Notes: a model not told the origin generated them from the letters alone. 64,000 nt of DNA from an uncultured Lachnospiraceae bacterium (GCA_910577835.1 CAJTOU010000001.1:4138-68137); one strand, 5' to 3'. Counted from the stretch's first letter, positions 26,705 to 36,461 are shown. Numbers and translations: made by a program.

Positions 26705-29437
26705 ATGCTTGAAACCAAAGAACTATACAAAGTATATAAACCCAAAAAGGGCGTGGCAGTCACAGCCATAAATAAAATTTCTTTAAAATTTCCTGAAAAG
26801 GGCATGATTTTCCTGCTTGGAAAGTCCGGCAGCGGTAAATCCACGTTATTAAATCTTTTAGGTGGTCTGGATAAATACGACAGTGGAGAAATCATTATCA
26901 AGGGAGTTTCTTCCAAAGATTTTAACCAGCAGCATTTTGATTCTTACCGCAATACTTATGTGGGCTTTATTTTTCAGGAATATAACATTTTAGATGAATT
27001 TTCCGTAGGCGCAAATATCGCTCTGGCTCTGGAACTTCAAGGGAAAAAGGCTACGGATGAGGAAATTAACCATATTTTAAAGGAAGTTGACCTGGACGGT
27101 TACGGCAACCGAAAGCCAAACGAGCTTTCTGGTGGTCAGAAACAGAGAGTGGCAATCGCAAGGGCTTTAGTCAAAAATCCTGAAATTATTATGGCAGATG
27201 AACCAACGGGAGCCCTGGATTCAAATACAGGAAGACAAGTTTTTGACACTTTAAAAAAGCTTTCCCAAAAAAAGCTCATTATCATTGTATCCCATGACAG
27301 GGAATTTTCCGAGCTGTATGCAGACCGTATTATCGAGCTGTCAGACGGCAATGTTATTAGCGACGTGGAGATAGACGCACAGGCAGATGAAGAAGAAAAG
27401 AAGGGAAACCTCCGCTATCAGGGCGCAACGATTGAACTTGCGCCGGGCTATCATCTGACAGAAGAGGACCGTGCGGCAATTAACGCTTACATTGACAGAA
27501 TCACCGATTCTAATTTAAACCTCAAGCTGACCGGAAATGGAATGGCTGCCAAGAAATTTATCCCGACCAATCAGGATAACATAAAACAACAGGATGGAAG
27601 TTCATTCCAGCTTATTAAATCAAAACTTCCATTAAAAAGTGCTTTTAAAATAGGAGCCAGCGGTCTGAAATATAAAAAATTCCGTCTTGTTATGACGATA
27701 CTGTTATCCTGTATTTCTTTTGGACTATTCGGTCTTGCAGATACTTTCGGTTCCTATAAACATATAGATGCCTGTACCAACTCACTGATAGACACAGGCG
27801 TTGATTATGTATCTCTTGTAAAGGCGATTAAACAGGGAGAGGGAATTAACAGTTACTATAATTCACGGAATACTTCGATTACAAAGGAAGAACTTGAAGA
27901 AATAGAGAAAAATACCTCCATAGATATGATGGGAGTCTTTGTTCCGTTAAACTCCAATCTGGAATTTTTACAAAATTATGATGTGGAAACGGAATTTTCC
28001 AAAACGGACTACAACATCTATGCTTCGGGATTCTCAGGCTATACAGAAATTACTCAGAAGAAGCTGGATGAATTTGGATATAAAATACTTGCGGGTGCTT
28101 TGCCTGACGGAACAAAAGATGAAATCGCCATTAGCGCATATGTCTATGAAACCTTTAAGCTTGGCAAATATACAGACGGCACCACTAGTCCTGACGGGCG
28201 TATCGTTTATAAAACCATTCAATCTCCGGAAGATTTGATTGGAAAAACTCTGAATGTAAACGGTATAGAATATACCATTACAGGAATTGTAGATACCAAT
28301 ATGGATTTGGAAAGATACAAGCCGCTTATGGAAGAAAAAACACATATGAGTACCGCAGACCAGATTGTAAACTTTGCTTTGATGAATGAGTTTGGTTATG
28401 AAGCTAATTCCAGTCTTGCCAGAATTATAATGGTGGGAGAAGGGTATTTATCTAAACTAATAGAAAATGAGCCGCATATTTCACCTTTAAGTTCTGTGTA
28501 TGTATATTATTATTCCTCACAGGACGACATGGTGATAGACCCGTCTTATATGTGTAAATTATCTGATGTTTCCTCTTTGGATATTACATGGTTTGATGAA
28601 GAGAAAAGCGTTCTTGGCGAAAAAGAAATCGTTATCACTTCAGATATCATTTCATCTGCCGGAATGGGCATGCCACAGGAAGATTATGACAACCTGTTAA
28701 AAAATGTACAGAAAAACAGTTTCCATATGAATACTTATGGGAATGGAATTGATTTTAATGAGAATGAAGGCTACAAGGTAGTTGGAATAATTGAAATAAA
28801 TGAAAAAAATTCAAAATATTCCGGTACGGTAGTGGCAAACGATAAAGATTTTGAATACTGTATTAAACAGGAAAAAGGGGATTATAATTTTGTTATAGGC
28901 GCTATGCCAGAGAGCCGTGAAGATATAAAAAATCTTGTAGCCTTCTGTTATAAAGAGGATGCTGATATTCAATTTCAGCTTCAAAACGCAGTGACTTATG
29001 AGCTGGATACAATTAATGAAATGCTTAAAGTATTGTCAAAAGTATTCCTCTATGTTGGTATTGGATTTGCTTTATTTGCATCCCTGATGCTTGCGAATTT
29101 TATAGGAACAAGTATTTCACACAAGAAACAGGAGATAGGTATTTTGCGTGCGATTGGTTCCAGAAGCAACGATGTATTTCGTATTTTCTTTTCAGAAAGC
29201 TTTATTATTGCCATGATTAACTTCCTGCTTTCCGCTGTTGGAGTGTTTGTAGCTACATCGATTATTAATGCTGTAATCAGAAAGGAACTTGGAGTTTTAA
29301 TCACTGTATTAAACTTCGGACTACGCCAAATCCTCCTTTTGTTTGTAGTAAGCCTTTTTGTAGCAACACTTGCAAGCTTCCTTCCAGTAAAGAAAATAGC
29401 TTCCAAGAAACCAATTGATGCAATCAGAAACAGATAA
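26705..29437 (+). CDS. ABC exporter, ATPase fused to FtsX-like permease
   Basis: A 910-residue fusion. Residues about 1-230 are a MacB/LolD-type ATPase (Walker A GKSGSGKST at 39-47, LSGGQKQRVAIARAL, IIMADEPTGALD). A linker leads to a membrane helix (about 325-345), a 430-residue extracytoplasmic domain, and three C-terminal helices of the FtsX type (FALFASLMLANFIGTSIS, KKQEIGILRAIGS, PIDAIR). Fusions like this act in export of, or resistance to, antimicrobial peptides in Bacillota; the substrate is not shown. The ATG at 26705 has AAGGAG 6 bases upstream; an in-frame TTG at 26675 has none. Confidence 0.9.
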   Translation: MLETKELYKVYKPKKGVAVTAINKISLKFPEKGMIFLLGKSGSGKSTLLNLLGGLDKYDSGEIIIKGVSSKDFNQQHFDSYRNTYVGFIFQEYNILDEFSVGANIALALELQGKKATDEEINHILKEVDLDGYGNRKPNELSGGQKQRVAIARALVKNPEIIMADEPTGALDSNTGRQVFDTLKKLSQKKLIIIVSHDREFSELYADRIIELSDGNVISDVEIDAQADEEEKKGNLRYQGATIELAPGYHLTEEDRAAINAYIDRITDSNLNLKLTGNGMAAKKFIPTNQDNIKQQDGSSFQLIKSKLPLKSAFKIGASGLKYKKFRLVMTILLSCISFGLFGLADTFGSYKHIDACTNSLIDTGVDYVSLVKAIKQGEGINSYYNSRNTSITKEELEEIEKNTSIDMMGVFVPLNSNLEFLQNYDVETEFSKTDYNIYASGFSGYTEITQKKLDEFGYKILAGALPDGTKDEIAISAYVYETFKLGKYTDGTTSPDGRIVYKTIQSPEDLIGKTLNVNGIEYTITGIVDTNMDLERYKPLMEEKTHMSTADQIVNFALMNEFGYEANSSLARIIMVGEGYLSKLIENEPHISPLSSVYVYYYSSQDDMVIDPSYMCKLSDVSSLDITWFDEEKSVLGEKEIVITSDIISSAGMGMPQEDYDNLLKNVQKNSFHMNTYGNGIDFNENEGYKVVGIIEINEKNSKYSGTVVANDKDFEYCIKQEKGDYNFVIGAMPESREDIKNLVAFCYKEDADIQFQLQNAVTYELDTINEMLKVLSKVFLYVGIGFALFASLMLANFIGTSISHKKQEIGILRAIGSRSNDVFRIFFSESFIIAMINFLLSAVGVFVATSIINAVIRKELGVLITVLNFGLRQILLLFVVSLFVATLASFLPVKKIASKKPIDAIRNR

Positions 29438-29551
29438 TATTTTTCAGAACAAAGCAGTATAAGTTAAAAAATCTTCCAAAACTTTGTTCACAAATAGCCG
29501 TTGTGTAAAAACGGTATCATACGGAATTCATTTGCAGTTCTTAATGAAATG

Positions 29552-29601
29552 AAAAAATCAGAGAAACACAGAAACATATCTGTCGTTTTCTCTGATTTTT
29601 T
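29552..29601. terminator. bidirectional-looking terminator hairpin
   Basis: Arms AAAAAATCAGAGAAA and TTTTCTCTGATTTTTT with an inner CAGA/TCTG pairing. The run of T after the right arm fits rho-independent termination of the FtsX exporter gene. Otherwise 29438-29701 holds no gene; a weak TTGCCT-N17-TAAAGT lies near 29636-29664. Confidence 0.8.
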
Positions 29602-29701
29602 GTGCTTTTACAATTATTATATACACTTTGTTCTTGCCTGTTTTCTTTTTCTGTGTTAAAGTATTGTAATCAAAAAGTAAAAAAGGAGGAGAAGAAGGAA
29701 A

Positions 29702-31441
29702 ATGAAGATAAAAGATAATTTAAAGAAAATGATTTCTTACTATCACCCATATATGAGAACCTTTGTGATAGATATGATATTTGCGTTTTTATCTGCGGCG
29801 ATTACACTGGTATTACCGCTGATTATACGATATGTTACCTCAGAGGTTATTTATATGGAAAAAAGTGAGGCATTGCACTCTGTTTTTCTGCTTGGAATTT
29901 TAATGTTTGCCATGCTTGCCCTGTATTGTTACAGTAATTTCTATATATCCAACTATGGGCATGTCATGGGTGCAAAAATCGAGTACGATATGCGTGCGGA
30001 AATTTTTGAACATTTTCAGAAGCTTTCCTTTTCTTATTATGATAACCAGAAAACAGGAGAGCTGATGTCAAGAATTACAACCGACCTTTTTGATATTACG
30101 GAGCTTATGCATCACGGACCGGAAAATATAGCTATTTCTCTTGTAAAGCTTATCGGTGCAATGCTGATTCTTTTCTTTATCAGTCCGGTACTTACTGCCG
30201 CTGCGTTTCTTCTGGTTCCGATTATGTTTGTCTATGCATATTATTTGAACAAAAAGATGAAACGGGCATTTGCCAGAAACAGAGTAAAAATTGCAGAAAT
30301 TAACGGACAGATAGAAGATAATCTGTCAGGTATACGGGTAGTAAAATCCTTTGCGAATGAAAAAATTGAAGAGGAAAAATTCAGACAGGGAAATAATGGC
30401 TTTCTGTCTGCCAAAAAGAACAGCTATAAATATATGGGCAGCTACCATGCAGGTCTCGATACATTTACCACGCTGATACAGGTGGTCGTTATTCTTGCCG
30501 GAACTATATTTATTACAGAACAAATTATCACTGTATCAGATTTAGTAACATTTTTATTATATATTGGTATTTTTACCGAGCCAATCCGCACTTTAATTAA
30601 TTTTACAGAGCAGTTTCAAAATGGTTATACAGGTTTTGAACGATTTTTGGAAATTATGCATATAGAACCAGATATTAAAGATAAAGAAAACGCAGTAGAA
30701 TTAAACAATGTAAAGGGTGACATCTCCTTTGAAAACGTTTCTTTTGGTTACACGGATAGCCTTGAACAGGTTTTGCATAATGTAAACCTTCATGTATCTG
30801 CCGGCTCATACATAGCTCTTGTCGGCTCCTCAGGAGCGGGAAAAACCACACTGTGTTCTTTAATTCCACGTTTTTATGAAGTAACCTCTGGTTCTGTTAA
30901 AATTGATGGGATAGATATTCGGGATATAAAACTGAAAAGCCTGAGAAACCATATCGGCGTAGTACAGCAGGACACCTATCTTTTTGCCGGCACTATCTTT
31001 GAAAATATCAGCTACGGAAAGCCCAATGCTTCACGGGAAGAAGTGATTGCGGCGGCCAAAAACGCAAATGCCCATGAATTTATAATGAGTCTTTCTAACG
31101 GATATGATACAGATATCGGCCAAAGAGGCCTGAAGCTTTCAGGAGGACAGAAACAGCGCTTGTCCATTGCCAGAGTCTTTTTAAAAAATCCTCCAATTCT
31201 GATTTTTGATGAGGCAACCTCCGCATTAGATAACGAAAGTGAAAAGGTGGAAAAACTGGCAGCAAACAGAACCACTTTCGTAATTGCACATAGATTAAGC
31301 ACAATACGAAATGCGGAAAAAATACTGGTACTGACAGAGAATGGAGTAGAAGAAAGCGGCACACATGAAGAATTAATGCAAAGACACGGGGTTTATGAAA
31401 AACTTTACAGTTATGGAAATGACAGTAAAAGAGAGGAATAA
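29702..31441 (+). CDS. ABC exporter with fused membrane and ATPase domains (MsbA/LmrA type)
   Basis: A 579-residue half-transporter: six membrane helices in residues about 15-300, then an ATPase with Walker A GSSGAGKTT, signature LSGGQKQRLS, and Walker B LIFDEATSALD, ending with the switch histidine in IAHRLSTI. One gene is present, so it most likely works as a homodimer exporting lipids, peptides or drugs. The ribosome site AAAGGAGG is a little far (about 13 bases), but GAAGGAA is closer to the ATG. A stand-alone gene between two untranslated regions. Confidence 0.9.
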   Translation: MKIKDNLKKMISYYHPYMRTFVIDMIFAFLSAAITLVLPLIIRYVTSEVIYMEKSEALHSVFLLGILMFAMLALYCYSNFYISNYGHVMGAKIEYDMRAEIFEHFQKLSFSYYDNQKTGELMSRITTDLFDITELMHHGPENIAISLVKLIGAMLILFFISPVLTAAAFLLVPIMFVYAYYLNKKMKRAFARNRVKIAEINGQIEDNLSGIRVVKSFANEKIEEEKFRQGNNGFLSAKKNSYKYMGSYHAGLDTFTTLIQVVVILAGTIFITEQIITVSDLVTFLLYIGIFTEPIRTLINFTEQFQNGYTGFERFLEIMHIEPDIKDKENAVELNNVKGDISFENVSFGYTDSLEQVLHNVNLHVSAGSYIALVGSSGAGKTTLCSLIPRFYEVTSGSVKIDGIDIRDIKLKSLRNHIGVVQQDTYLFAGTIFENISYGKPNASREEVIAAAKNANAHEFIMSLSNGYDTDIGQRGLKLSGGQKQRLSIARVFLKNPPILIFDEATSALDNESEKVEKLAANRTTFVIAHRLSTIRNAEKILVLTENGVEESGTHEELMQRHGVYEKLYSYGNDSKREE

Positions 31442-31455
31442 AAATAAAAATGCAG

Positions 31456-31484
31456 TTGACAAATCACATAAAAACCCTTATCAT
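31456..31484 (+). promoter_or_regulatory. promoter of the tyrS T-box leader
   Basis: TTGACA (31456-31461), 17-bp spacer, TATCAT (31479-31484). Transcription would start near 31491, just ahead of T-box stem I. Confidence 0.75.
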
Positions 31485-31494
31485 ATGTCATATA

Positions 31495-31815
31495 AATAAA
31501 AAGCCATGACGGGAAGAAGTACTGACAGAAAGCTGTATACAGAAAGGCGCCGTATGTAATATCCGATTACAAAGATGAGAGGACCATACAGCACTGACAG
31601 GAATACATCCCTGAGCTTCACACCGAACGGAAACAAGTAGGCTGTGACGGGAGCAACCGTTATATTGCAGAAGTATGGTGGTACTTCATGAGGCAGTCTG
31701 TGTGAACAGTCTGTGAAAAAAGGTGGTAACGCGGAATTATTTAAGCAATCTGATTGCATGTTTCGCCCTTTTGATAAAGAAAACGTTTCTTCTTTATCAG
31801 AAGGGCGTTTTTATT
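31495..31815 (+). ncRNA. tyrosine T-box riboswitch (tRNA-Tyr sensing leader)
   Basis: The T-box core AAGGTGGTAACGCGG is at about 31720-31734. In stem I the specifier loop has the usual AGTA on its 5' side (31518-31521) facing GAATACA on the 3' side, which places the specifier codon TAC (Tyr) at 31604-31606. Above it CTG/CAG and GCTGTAT/ATACAGC pair; below it GGGA/TCCC pair. A strong terminator follows. Uncharged tRNA-Tyr would pair with TAC and the T-box, allowing read-through into tyrS. The specifier and the downstream gene agree. Confidence 0.93.
31764..31815 (+). terminator. T-box controlled terminator
   Basis: Arms CGCCCTTTTGATAAAGAA (from 31764) and TTCTTTATCAGAAGGGCG (to 31806), followed by TTTTTATTT. 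The left arm lies right after the T-box core, which competes for it in the antiterminated form. Confidence 0.9.
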
Positions 31816-31851
31816 TCCCATTTTAAACTACAAAAAGAAAGGAAGAAAAAA

Positions 31852-33075
31852 ATGAAGATTTATGAAGAATTAGTAGCAAGACAATTAATTGCTCAGGTAA
31901 CAAATGAAGAAGAGATAAAAGAAATGATAAATAGTGGAAAAGCTGTTTTTTATATTGGTTTTGACCCGACAGCAGACAGCCTTCATGTGGGACATTTTAT
32001 GGCATTATGTCTTATGAAGCGGCTTCAGATGGCGGGAAATAAGCCGATTGCCTTAATTGGAGGCGGCACTGCCATGATTGGAGACCCTACGGGAAGAAGT
32101 GATATGCGGCAGATGATGACGGAGGAAATGATTCAGCATAATGTGGACTGTTTTAAGAAACAGATTGGAAAATTTATTGATTTTTCTGATGAAAAAGCGC
32201 TTCTGGTAAATAATGCCGACTGGCTTCTGGATTTGAATTATATAGAAGTATTAAGGGACATCGGTCCTCATTTTTCTGTCAACAGGATGCTGGCGGCGGA
32301 ATGTTATAAACAGAGAATGGAGAAGGGATTAAGCTTTCTGGAATTTAACTACATGATTATGCAAAGTTTTGATTTTTACCGGTTATTCCAGAAATACGGC
32401 TGTAATATGCAGTTTGGCGGAGACGACCAGTGGAGCAATATGCTTGGAGGCACAGAGTTAATCAGAAGAAAACTTGGAAAAGATGCACATGCCATGACGA
32501 TTACACTGCTGTTAAATTCCGAGGGAAAGAAAATGGGTAAAACACAGTCCGGTGCAGTATGGCTTGACCCTGAAAAAACCTCTCCATATGAATTTTACCA
32601 GTACTGGAGAAATGTAGCAGATGCAGACGTATTAAAATGTATTCGGATGCTTACATTTCTTCCATTGGAGCAGATTGATGAAATGGATAAATGGGAAGGC
32701 AGTGAGTTAAACAAAGCAAAAGAAATTCTTGCGTTTGAGCTGACAAGTCTTGTACATGGAGAAGAGGAGGCAAAAAAGGCCAAGGAGGCCTCCAAGGCAC
32801 TGTTTGTCGGGGGTGCATCAGATGAAAATATGCCAAGAACAATTTTGAAGGAAAGTGAATTGTCAAATGGCAGTATAGATATTCTTTCTGCACTGGTAAA
32901 GGCCGGAATGGTAAATTCACGTTCAGAGGCAAGACGTGCGGTAGAACAGGGGGGAGTTGCCATAGAGGGCGAAAAAATAACCGATGTCCGTTATGAAATA
33001 AATGCAGAAATGTTAAAACAGGGAATTATAGTAAAAAAGGGCAAAAAGACATTTAAGAAATTAATGACGGAATGA
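31852..33075 (+). CDS. tyrS: tyrosyl-tRNA synthetase
   Basis: A 407-residue class I synthetase that charges tRNA-Tyr. The HIGH motif is HVGH (45-48) and the KMSKS motif is KMGKT (227-231); FDPTADSLHVGHF is a typical TyrRS opening. The C-terminal 70 residues form an S4 RNA-binding domain (SRSEARRAVEQGGVAIEGEK). I chose the ATG at 31852, with AAAGGAAG upstream, because earlier in-frame codons fall inside the T-box terminator. The Tyr T-box leader confirms the identity. Confidence 0.97.
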   Translation: MKIYEELVARQLIAQVTNEEEIKEMINSGKAVFYIGFDPTADSLHVGHFMALCLMKRLQMAGNKPIALIGGGTAMIGDPTGRSDMRQMMTEEMIQHNVDCFKKQIGKFIDFSDEKALLVNNADWLLDLNYIEVLRDIGPHFSVNRMLAAECYKQRMEKGLSFLEFNYMIMQSFDFYRLFQKYGCNMQFGGDDQWSNMLGGTELIRRKLGKDAHAMTITLLLNSEGKKMGKTQSGAVWLDPEKTSPYEFYQYWRNVADADVLKCIRMLTFLPLEQIDEMDKWEGSELNKAKEILAFELTSLVHGEEEAKKAKEASKALFVGGASDENMPRTILKESELSNGSIDILSALVKAGMVNSRSEARRAVEQGGVAIEGEKITDVRYEINAEMLKQGIIVKKGKKTFKKLMTE

Positions 33076-33107
33076 TTGCCTAATAATGTTTAGAAAGGCA
33101 GTGCGAC

Positions 33108-33794
33108 ATGAGCAGTCAACTGAAAAAAGGAATGGATATGAAAAAGGACAATAATGAGCAGAAAGAAAATAATATCGTTGATGTAGAAAAGGCATTAAAA
33201 GAAATGCGGGAATCATGGGCAGATATTTGCACTGCCTTTGGGGCAGACCCTGAAATACCAGTTTCACCGGAGGTTTTAAGAAACAGTATCCGCACAGTTA
33301 TGATAGATTTATATGGACTAGAACATATGGAATATGTAAAAAAGAGCGGAAAGACGCTGGAAAAACTCCATGAATCTTATTTAAAATGTCTTATAAAAGC
33401 GGCATTTATCCATGTGGAATCAGAAGATTTAAGCATATGGAAGGAAGAGGTTTTAAGATATCTGAAAGAAATGATTACGGATGAAGTATTGAGTGATACC
33501 GGAATAAAGGTAGAGGATAATGAGGCTGTTACTCTTGAAGAACTTCTTCTGGATATTCAGAGAATATTCAGCATCTCCAATCAGCTGAATATTATAAAGG
33601 GAATGGAAAGCGGAGCAATATCACAGGAAAGCTTTATGAATCTGGAAGATAATTTTATTTATATGAGCATTGGTATTGTTCAGGTTTGTAATGGAAATGC
33701 GGTTATTATGGGAACAGCGGTAAGTTTTATTAAGGCGTTGATTAAAATAAATGACAATATATTAAAATCCATTTCTCAAATGTTGTCCAGATAA
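33108..33794 (+). CDS. hypothetical helical protein downstream of tyrS
   Basis: A 228-residue acidic, predicted all-helical protein without membrane segments or signal peptide. I recognise no family. Only 32 bases separate it from tyrS, so it could be co-transcribed with it under T-box control. The ATG at 33108 has only a modest ribosome site (GAAAGGCAG); the ATGs at 33132 and 33138 are alternatives. A C-terminal hydrophobic patch (MGTAVSFIKALIKINDNILK) may be a packing helix. Confidence 0.75.
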   Translation: MSSQLKKGMDMKKDNNEQKENNIVDVEKALKEMRESWADICTAFGADPEIPVSPEVLRNSIRTVMIDLYGLEHMEYVKKSGKTLEKLHESYLKCLIKAAFIHVESEDLSIWKEEVLRYLKEMITDEVLSDTGIKVEDNEAVTLEELLLDIQRIFSISNQLNIIKGMESGAISQESFMNLEDNFIYMSIGIVQVCNGNAVIMGTAVSFIKALIKINDNILKSISQMLSR

Positions 33795-33813
33795 ATAGTT
33801 AACAATGAAACGT

Positions 33814-33851
33814 AAGGATTCCTCTTTTTTGAATGGAGGAGGAATTTCCTT
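33814..33851 (+). terminator. hairpin after the gene at 33108
   Basis: AAGGATTCCTC and GAGGAATTTCCTT pair with a 2-base bulge around a T-rich loop. There is no T-tract after it, so termination is uncertain. Confidence 0.4.
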
Positions 33852-33875
33852 ATTACCGCAAATAAATTGAAACAA

Positions 33876-33904
33876 TAGACAAAAAGAAAAAACTATGTTA
33901 TGAT
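33876..33904 (+). promoter_or_regulatory. promoter of the PilZ gene
   Basis: TAGACA (33876-33881), 17-bp spacer, TATGAT (33899-33904). The start point would be near 33911, about 50 bases before the PilZ gene. Confidence 0.6.
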
Positions 33905-33962
33905 ATGAAGTGAAATAAACTGCAGATAAATCAGAAAAATATAAAATGATATGGAGACTACT

Positions 33963-34697
33963 ATGAAAATATTAGATTTGGAACCGGGAAGTGAAATAAC
34001 GATTGAAATTGGGGTTCAGGGGCAGAAACTGGAATTTCATACACATATTGTTGAACAGCTGGAAGGAGCTGCTGTAATAGAACCGATTCGAATCGATGGA
34101 AAAGTTTTAAGTCTCGATTCAGAAAATATAATGATTAACATCTTATATAATGAAGAGGATGCCCCACCGATGACATGGAGCTATGTAGCGCTTCCAGCTG
34201 CTGTTCATAAGGGAGAAACCTGTTATAAATGCAGTGTGGATGCAGACGGAATCAGTTTTAATCGAAGAGGGGCGTATCGCCTGTCCGTGGGGTTAAAAGG
34301 CAAAGCCAAAATTGGAATAAAGAAAAATATAATTCCAGTATTTGTCCGTGACATCAGTGAAACAGGATTTTCCTTTATAGATTATAAGGGCAAGGAAGAA
34401 ATATATACTTTTATTAATGACCCTGTAATGTTGATATTTGATGATGAGGATACACATATCAGCGTTGTGGGAAGGATTGTAAGGATTATTGATGAGGCAG
34501 AGGATAAGAAGATTTATGCCTGCAAAATTGAGCTTGAAAATCATGAAATCGCAAAATATATAGCAAAAAAGCAGCGGGAAAGACTGACTTTGGAAATGAA
34601 GAAAAAACGGGGAGAAAAAGCAGCCACAACAGGTAGAGGCGAAGGAACAGATAAAAAAACCGATACAGAAAAACGTGAAGAAAACAATGAAGCGTGA
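33963..34697 (+). CDS. PilZ-domain protein, probable c-di-GMP receptor (YcgR-like)
   Basis: A 244-residue cytoplasmic protein. An N-terminal beta-rich domain (1-95) is followed by a PilZ domain with the RxxxR motif NRRGAYR (R102, R106) and the D/NxSxxG motif DISETG (from D130), the two sites that hold cyclic di-GMP. The tail is Lys/Glu-rich and likely disordered. YcgR-type proteins act on flagella or exopolysaccharide in response to c-di-GMP, but no such genes are near. The ATG at 33963 is preferred over 33951 because GGAG is correctly spaced for it. Confidence 0.85.
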   Translation: MKILDLEPGSEITIEIGVQGQKLEFHTHIVEQLEGAAVIEPIRIDGKVLSLDSENIMINILYNEEDAPPMTWSYVALPAAVHKGETCYKCSVDADGISFNRRGAYRLSVGLKGKAKIGIKKNIIPVFVRDISETGFSFIDYKGKEEIYTFINDPVMLIFDDEDTHISVVGRIVRIIDEAEDKKIYACKIELENHEIAKYIAKKQRERLTLEMKKKRGEKAATTGRGEGTDKKTDTEKREENNEA

Positions 34698-34699
34698 AA

Positions 34700-34752
34700 A
34701 AAAGGGCTGCCAGACAAATGATTGAAAAATCATAAGTACGACAGTCCTTTTA
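34700..34752. terminator. bidirectional terminator between the PilZ gene and aroE
   Basis: Outer arms AAAGGGCTGCC and GACAGTCCTTT pair with G-U wobbles, and an inner ATGATT/AATCAT hairpin stacks inside. A-rich left and T-rich right flanks suit both strands, as needed by the converging genes. Confidence 0.7.
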
Positions 34753-34793
34753 ATATCATAATAAATTGTAATACTACATACATTTTGTTTTTC

Positions 34794-35654
34794 TTATGAA
34801 AAAAATTTTTCTTTTATTGATAAAACAGGCATTTCCTTTCCAGTCCAGATTTTAAAGGCTTCCGCACCCTGATAAAGAAGCATATACAAACCGTGAAATG
34901 TTTTGCAGCCATGTTCCTTTGCAAGCTTTAAAAGCTTTGTTTCCCGTGGATTGTATACAATATCAGAAACAATCAGTTCTTCATGAAACATACTCATATC
35001 TGTAATCAGGCAACCTTCTGTATCAGGGGCCATGCCCACACTGGTTCCATTTGTGAGAATTTTGCTGTCCTTAAGACTTTGCTTTAACTGAGTTGTATCG
35101 GCCATATCATAAATACAGACGTGACAGGAAGTTCTGCGATTCAATACATCTGCCAGTTCCAAGGCTCTGTTCCAGAATTTTGTTCTGCGGCTGAACATAT
35201 CAATTTGTGCAACGCCGTCAAGAGCTGCCTGAACAGCGATAGAAGTAGCGGCTCCGCCGGCTCCGAGCAAAGTCATTTTTTTGCCGATAATATCAAAGCC
35301 CCCGTCTTTTAAGGAAAGCATATATCCCATTCCGTCTGTATTAAATCCGGTAAGAACACCATTTTCATTTAAAACGGTATTTACAGCACCTATCATTTCT
35401 GCCGCAGGAGATAACCGGTCTGCAAGGCTGCACATAAGATTTTTATCTGGATATGTACAGTTAAAGCCTTTGACGCCAAGTGCTTTCATACCCTCTACTG
35501 CAATTTTCAAATTGTCTATATTTACATCAAAGCACAAGTAGATATAATTTAAATCCAACATACGAAATGATTCGTTATGCATGGACGGAGATATGCTGTG
35601 GGAAACCGGACTGCCCAGAAGTCCGGTCAAAATAGTATGGCCGTCAATATTCAT
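34794..35654 (-). CDS. aroE: shikimate dehydrogenase
   Basis: A 286-residue enzyme reducing 3-dehydroshikimate to shikimate with NADPH. It opens with GLLGSPVSHSISPSMHNESF, and has NCTYPDKN with the Lys that contacts substrate, GFNTDGMGY, the nucleotide-binding GAGGAATSIAVQ, and SRRT. TNGTSVGM and DIVYNPRETKLL are also typical. The ATG has AGAGGT upstream on its own strand. It faces away from aroD and aroK, which lie further right on the other strand, so the three aromatic genes are clustered but not one operon. Confidence 0.96.
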   Translation of the reverse strand: MNIDGHTILTGLLGSPVSHSISPSMHNESFRMLDLNYIYLCFDVNIDNLKIAVEGMKALGVKGFNCTYPDKNLMCSLADRLSPAAEMIGAVNTVLNENGVLTGFNTDGMGYMLSLKDGGFDIIGKKMTLLGAGGAATSIAVQAALDGVAQIDMFSRRTKFWNRALELADVLNRRTSCHVCIYDMADTTQLKQSLKDSKILTNGTSVGMAPDTEGCLITDMSMFHEELIVSDIVYNPRETKLLKLAKEHGCKTFHGLYMLLYQGAEAFKIWTGKEMPVLSIKEKFFS

Positions 35655-35779
35655 AAATATAATAACCTCTTTTCTAAATAATATTATTTTCAGTAATCAG
35701 TCAAAGATTAATTGAATATCAGACAAATAATCTTTCATTGACTGCATATATTTTAGCAGACGGAATATAGATTTGCAAG

Positions 35780-35827
35780 ATATATTATATGGAAGCTATA
35801 TTATACGGAAGCTATATTGTACGAAAA
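35780..35827 (+). repeat. three 16-bp tandem repeats (CTATATTATACGGAAG type)
   Basis: Units at 35780-35795, 35796-35811 and 35812-35827, exact in length and near identical. They lie directly ahead of the gene at 35859. Related arrays occur at 36485, 60925 and 62945. Confidence 0.75.
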
Positions 35828-35858
35828 ATTTCTGCAAAGACAGAAGGAAGGTGAAAAA

Positions 35859-36461
35859 ATGAGCAAAGCAGAAAAGAAAAAGAAGAAAAAAAAGAACAAT
35901 GATGCGATTGCTATTTTGGTTATATTTGCAGTTATTATTATTGCTATTCTGGTTATGGTGTTTTTTGGCTCCCAAAGTAATGTCTCAAAGCTGAACGGAG
36001 TCGGAGGAAGAAAAAATTCCGAAAAAGACAGCGGAGCATCTCTTGAAATAATTCTTGTATGTGGTTTTTTAACCGTTTTTGTTATAACATTTTTGGTAAT
36101 AAAAAAAGTGAGAGACGGAAAGAGAAAAGCAAAATTAAGAGCAGAGCAGATGGAAAAGGCCCGCAAAATGGAAGAACTGAAAAATGCAAAGGAACGTGTA
36201 AGAAGGGCTAAAATGAACGAGTTTCTTACAGCGGGCGAAAGTGAACTGGAAAAGCGCAGAAGAGATAAGGCTTTATTGAGAAACAATAAAAATCAAAATG
36301 ACAGAGGAGGTATTCGGGATTCAGAGGAATACAGAAGAAGAGATTTAAATGATTTTCGGGATGACCTTCCAAGACTGGACTCTTATGAAGATGAAAATTT
36401 TTTCAAGAGGCTGATACGTCAAATAAGAGAGTTTTTTTCACGAAAAACAGATAAAGATTAG
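35859..36461 (+). CDS. small membrane protein with two helices and a charged cytoplasmic tail
   Basis: A 200-residue protein of unknown family. A run of Lys codons precedes the first membrane helix (AIAILVIFAVIIIAILVMVFF, about 16-38); a second helix follows at about 64-84. The remaining 115 residues are Arg/Lys/Glu-rich and predicted helical to disordered (KARKMEELKNAKERVRRAKM). The ATG at 35859 follows GGAAGGTG; earlier in-frame codons have no ribosome site. It lies between aroE and aroD without an evident link to either. Confidence 0.75.
   Translation: MSKAEKKKKKKKNNDAIAILVIFAVIIIAILVMVFFGSQSNVSKLNGVGGRKNSEKDSGASLEIILVCGFLTVFVITFLVIKKVRDGKRKAKLRAEQMEKARKMEELKNAKERVRRAKMNEFLTAGESELEKRRRDKALLRNNKNQNDRGGIRDSEEYRRRDLNDFRDDLPRLDSYEDENFFKRLIRQIREFFSRKTDKD

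Noticed and set aside
31723..31851. An N-terminal extension of tyrS starting inside the T-box
   Set aside because: It runs through the T-box core and terminator; the ATG at 31852 has a ribosome site and gives the usual TyrRS N-terminus.
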